Shown: piece after piece, positions 43,859-46,679 of the stretch
Numbering within the stretch: the stretch's first letter is position 1
How the letters are laid out: each line of letters begins with the position of its first letter
From: Tropicimonas marinistellae
Lineage (GTDB): Bacteria; Pseudomonadota; Alphaproteobacteria; Rhodobacterales; Rhodobacteraceae
Direction: 5' to 3'
Assembly: GCF_001509585.1 (NCBI RefSeq)
Contig: NZ_LNCI01000020.1
Location: 1-46,679, forward strand
Length of the DNA stretch: 46,679 bases
The notes under the pieces: generated by a model
Seen by the model: only the letters and a program-made list of their open reading frames with translations
Database searches by the model: none
Told to the model about the DNA's origin: nothing
Translations under genes and position numbers: made by a program

Positions 43859-44048
43859 GGCATCATCCCTCTCGCTGCGGCCCACGTGGGCGCAGTAGGG
43901 GAGCGGCTTGCAATCCAAAGATGTCGAAAGGTCCGGAGACGGTGGGAATTCGGTGGCATGGGCATCGGGGCTGATCGTATCCGCGATTGAATGGCATTCC
44001 CGGCCACGCTATGCAACGGCGCCGCAGTCGCGTTTCGGAGTTTGGCGA

Positions 44049-44558
44049 TTGACCAGAGTGATCCTCATCACCGGTGGCGCCCGGTCGGGCAAGAGCCGCC
44101 ATGCCGAATGCCGGGCGCGTGCGCTGCCCGGCGGACGTGTCTATATCGCGACAGCCGAGGCACATGACGACGAGATGCGCGGACGCATCGCCAAGCATCG
44201 GGCACAACGGGCAGGCGATGGCTGGACCACGGTGGAAGCGCCGCTGGACCTCGTCGCGGTTCTTGCGCGAACGGATGGTGAGGGCGTCAGGCTCGTGGAT
44301 TGCCTGACTCTATGGCTTTCCAACCTATTGTTGGCCGAACGGGATTGGGAACCGGAAGCCGCCCGTCTGGTGGAGGCCCTGCGGCGCCAATCCGACCCGG
44401 TCGTTCTCGTTTCGAACGAGGTCGGCATGGGGATCGTGCCGGAGAACGCGCTGGCCCGCTCCTTCCGAGATGCTCAGGGTTGGTTGAACCAGCGTGTCGC
44501 AGACGTGGCCGATGAGGTTGAATTCGTCGTCGCAGGCCTGCCACTGCGAGTAAAGTGA
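44049..44558 (+). CDS. cobP: Adenosylcobinamide kinase / GTP:adenosylcobinamide-phosphate guanylyltransferase
   Basis: CobP (CobU) is the bifunctional enzyme that activates adenosylcobinamide with GTP before nucleotide-loop attachment. The 169-residue protein has Walker A ITGGARSGKSRHAE, the guanylylation region YIATAEAHDDEMRGRIAKHRAQR with the active-site histidine, Walker B VRLVDCLTLWLSNLL and VSNEVGMGIVPENALARSFRDAQGWLNQRVA. The start is a TTG at 44049 (MTRVILITGG) with GGAG 8 bases upstream; there is no nearby ATG in frame. It converges with cobF, 4 bases apart. Confidence 0.94.
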   Translation: MTRVILITGGARSGKSRHAECRARALPGGRVYIATAEAHDDEMRGRIAKHRAQRAGDGWTTVEAPLDLVAVLARTDGEGVRLVDCLTLWLSNLLLAERDWEPEAARLVEALRRQSDPVVLVSNEVGMGIVPENALARSFRDAQGWLNQRVADVADEVEFVVAGLPLRVK

Positions 44559-44562
44559 GCGC

Positions 44563-45312
44563 TTACGCCGGGCGCCTGCGCAGCAAGTACGTGTCCATGA
44601 TCCAGCCGTGTCGCGCCCGCGCTTCAGCGCGTGTTTTCAGAATCCGTGGTGCGGCGTCCGCCAGGGTGCCTGCAACGATCAGTTCCTCGGCCATGCCCAG
44701 ATAGGCGCCCCACCAGATGGTGATTCCGTCGGGAGCGAGGTTTTGGAATGCACAGGCGGAATCGAGCATCACTGCGACTGTCTCTACATCCTCAGGCCAC
44801 CCGCCCTCCCGCAACCGCCGGCCGGTGGTAACGATAAAGGGTGCTCCCGTTTCGTTGAGCGGGATGCGATGGGCTGCGCAGAGTGCCTGTACAGCGGTGA
44901 TGCCCGGCACCACGGAAACCTGGGGGGCCGGTGACAGGCGCTCGACCACGCGGAGCGCGCTGTCGAACAGGCAAGGATCGCCCCAGATCAGCAGAGCGAT
45001 CTTGTGCGCATTCGGGACTTCAGAGGCGGTGTCTGTCCATGCCTTCGCCACGGCATCGTGCCAGGCGGCGACGCCGTCCAGGTAGTCTCCGGCCGAATCT
45101 CGCGTCGGCATGTCGAACTCGGCAATCCGGCTTCGGGCGTCGGAACCCAGAACTCGGGCGCAAATCTGGTAACGCAGGTCGGCGAGCTCCGACTTTTCCT
45201 CGCCCTTTCGCGGGATCAGGATCAGATCAGCCCCGCGGATTGCGGCGACGCCCTGGCTCGTGAGATGATCCGGGTTTCCCGTGCCGATACCGATCAGTGC
45301 CAGTTCACGCAT
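44563..45312 (-). CDS. cobF: Precorrin-6A synthase (deacetylating)
   Basis: CobF is the SAM-dependent methyltransferase of the oxygen-dependent cobalamin pathway that methylates precorrin-5 at C-1 with loss of acetate. The 249-residue protein begins MRELALIGIGTGNPDHLTSQGVAAI, the tetrapyrrole-methylase N-terminus with its glycine loop, and has ALLIWGDPCLFDSALRVVERL and VVPGITAVQALCAAHRIPLNETG. The WGDP variant and length are typical of CobF. Its presence marks aerobic B12 synthesis; other cob genes must lie elsewhere. No cobalamin riboswitch was seen nearby. Confidence 0.93.
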   Translation of the reverse strand: MRELALIGIGTGNPDHLTSQGVAAIRGADLILIPRKGEEKSELADLRYQICARVLGSDARSRIAEFDMPTRDSAGDYLDGVAAWHDAVAKAWTDTASEVPNAHKIALLIWGDPCLFDSALRVVERLSPAPQVSVVPGITAVQALCAAHRIPLNETGAPFIVTTGRRLREGGWPEDVETVAVMLDSACAFQNLAPDGITIWWGAYLGMAEELIVAGTLADAAPRILKTRAEARARHGWIMDTYLLRRRPA

Positions 45313-45577
45313 GACCGGTACACTTAGTCAAACTGCAATCGTCCAGGTGCCGGTCGCGCGCTTTGTGTCTCTGCAAGCCCATGGGCGTCATATCCCTCAT
45401 TCCATCAGCAGGGCCTGCGCCGCCAATCACGGAATGTCAACGTCAGGATAATTTCGCACATTGGATCAAGAAATTGGCCATTTTGGTGCATTGGAGAACA
45501 TAGGCTGCGCGGCGAGTGGGATTTGCAGTGACCGCCGCTCAACCTACTTTTCAAAGGCAACTGTCAGGAGATAGCAG

Positions 45578-46516
45578 ATGAGCTGGAACCCAGCACTCGA
45601 CGCCGACATCCCGACCGGAGACGGTGTCGATTCCATTGAAACGCTGATCGTCCCGCGCGCGCGGGATATCGGTGGATTCGAGGTACGGCGCGCCCTGCCG
45701 GCGCCGCGCCGGCAGATGGTGGGACCGTTCATTTTCTTCGACCAGATGGGGCCGGCCGAGTTCCTGACGGGGCAGGGGATCGACGTGCGCCCGCACCCGC
45801 ACATCGGGCTGTCGACCGTGACCTATCTTTTCAAGGGGCGGATGCATCACCGCGACAGCCTGGGCGTGGACCGCTGGATCGAGCCGGGCGCCGTGAATCT
45901 CATGACTGCGGGACACGGCATCACTCATTCCGAACGGACCGATGGCGAGATGCGCAGGGCGCCGTTTGAAATGTTCGGCATACAGACCTGGCTCGCGTTG
46001 CCGGCCGGGGCTGAGGATGACGCTCCAGCATTCGAACACGCCGGCAAACAGGAGCTTCCGGATCTGGAGGGCGAGGGCAAACAGGTGCGGCTGATCCTCG
46101 GCTCCGCCTGGGGCGCGGCCGCGCCGCTGAAGACGGCAACCGAGCTGTTCTACGCCGATGCGGTTCTTGAACCGGGCGCGGCGATACCGCTTCCCAACGA
46201 CCACGAGGATCGGGGGGCCTACGTGATCGCAGGGACGGTCGAAATCGGCGGCCAGGTCCACGAGGCGGGGCGGATGATGGTGTTTCGTCCGGGGGATCGG
46301 GTCTCCATGAAAGCCGGGCCGGAGGGCGCGCGAGTAATGCTCCTGGGCGGCGAGACGCTGGAGGGGCCGCGGTACATCTGGTGGAATTTCGTCGCCTCCT
46401 CCAAGGAGCGGATCGAGGCGGCGAAGGAAGCCTGGCGCGCGGGGGATTGGGAGCACGGGCGGTTCCAGCTCCCGCCCGGTGACGACGCGGAGTTCATCCC
46501 CCTGCCGGATCGGTAG
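45578..46516 (+). CDS. Pirin family protein
   Basis: This is a 312-residue bicupin metalloprotein. The N-terminal cupin has the pirin signature FIFFDQMGPAEFLTGQGIDVRPHPHIGLSTVTYLFKGRMHHRDSLG, with metal-binding HPH and H residues, then GAVNLMTAGHGITHSER. The second cupin is more degenerate (IPLPNDHEDRGAYVIAGTVEIGGQV). The tail FVASSKERIEAAKEAWRAGDW is also typical. Some pirins are quercetin dioxygenases or regulate central metabolism; the role here is unknown. The ATG at 45578 has CAGGAG upstream. It stands alone, 265 bases from cobF. Confidence 0.92.
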   Translation: MSWNPALDADIPTGDGVDSIETLIVPRARDIGGFEVRRALPAPRRQMVGPFIFFDQMGPAEFLTGQGIDVRPHPHIGLSTVTYLFKGRMHHRDSLGVDRWIEPGAVNLMTAGHGITHSERTDGEMRRAPFEMFGIQTWLALPAGAEDDAPAFEHAGKQELPDLEGEGKQVRLILGSAWGAAAPLKTATELFYADAVLEPGAAIPLPNDHEDRGAYVIAGTVEIGGQVHEAGRMMVFRPGDRVSMKAGPEGARVMLLGGETLEGPRYIWWNFVASSKERIEAAKEAWRAGDWEHGRFQLPPGDDAEFIPLPDR

Positions 46517-46581
46517 GATCCGGGCTGGAAGGACGTGCGGTCGTCGCGAGGCCGGCTCGCAAAAAAGGCTGCATTGGCTGC

Positions 46582-46610
46582 TTGACGCGGCCCTCGGCGC
46601 GGCCTAGAAC
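46582..46610 (+). promoter_or_regulatory. Sigma-70-type promoter for the tRNA gene
   Basis: TTGACG (46582-46587) and TAGAAC (46605-46610) are separated by 17 bases, the optimal spacing, and precede the tRNA by 44 bases. Confidence 0.75.
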
Positions 46611-46654
46611 GCCGCTCACGCCGCGCGATGAGAGATGTCGCGGGCGGGCAGCGG

Positions 46655-46679
46655 GCGGTTGTAGCTCAGTTGGTTAGAG
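46655..46679 (+). tRNA. tRNA gene, 5' part only (probably tRNA-Asp)
   Basis: The last 25 bases match a tRNA start: acceptor strand GCGGTTG, T8-A9, the D-stem GCTC, D-loop AGTTGGTTA and the return GAG, cut off by the window end. The anticodon is outside. The acceptor sequence reminds me of alphaproteobacterial tRNA-Asp, but that identity is a guess. Confidence 0.75.

Noticed and set aside
45313-45577. Cobalamin riboswitch near the cob genes
   Set aside because: No GCCACTG-type B12 box or matching stems here or in 43859-44048.

Overview
The window is GC-rich DNA from an alphaproteobacterium, most likely of the order Rhodobacterales. The evidence is a division and cell-wall run ordered ftsW-murG-murC-(two DUF2484 genes)-murB-ddl-ftsQ-ftsA-ftsZ followed by lpxC, bamD and recN, aerobic-type cobalamin genes (cobF, cobP, cobD), small c-type cytochromes behind an FNR-like box, and several TTG or GTG starts. 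No phage, IS element or CRISPR array was seen. All assignments come from reading the sequence; no database search was run.

Layout. 1-8283 holds housekeeping and envelope genes: an unidentified partial gene at the left edge, mgsA, lolC-lolD, a YdcZ-type permease, a divergent pair of small cytochromes c with an FNR-like box between, a MipA/OmpV porin-like protein, lipA, an orphan diheme cytochrome c and a 63-residue membrane protein. 8588-24629 is the dcw-type cluster, tightly packed with 1-20 base overlaps. It is interrupted between the DUF2484 pair and murB by about 1.5 kb without a convincing gene, of which about 900 bp is four tandem copies of a 226-227 bp repeat. A promoter-like TATAAT with a 17-bp palindrome restarts the cluster before murB. 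A 500-base gap before ftsZ carries a DnaA-box match and a GANTC site, and a strong intrinsic terminator follows ftsZ. 24645-29587 holds two sulfotransferase-like genes, an FAD-linked D-lactate/glycolate-type dehydrogenase and a ClC chloride transporter.

29645-34582 (minus strand) is the most interesting part: a guanidine-I (ykkC) riboswitch leads an operon for a NitT/TauT-type ABC importer (binding protein, permease, ATPase), an agmatinase-family enzyme that looks like the Ni-dependent guanidine hydrolase, a 164-residue protein with 17 histidines in its first 49 residues, and a 57-residue His-containing membrane protein. The inferred logic is that guanidine is sensed by RNA, imported and hydrolysed to urea and ammonia. 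The two His-rich proteins are candidates for nickel supply, in the place where HypA/HypB-like helpers are known beside the cyanobacterial enzyme.

35130-42874 is a two-gene unit with a 4-base overlap: a 1662-residue PFOR-type 2-oxoacid oxidoreductase with an extra C-terminal Fe-S segment, and a 919-residue flavoprotein fusing an unrecognised N-terminal domain, a GltD/NfnB-like module and an NfnA/PyrK-like module. Together they look like an NAD(P)-linked 2-oxoacid oxidoreductase. 42914-45312 carries cobalamin genes cobD, cobP and cobF. The window closes with a pirin-family gene and the first 25 bases of a tRNA gene behind a near-consensus sigma-70 promoter.
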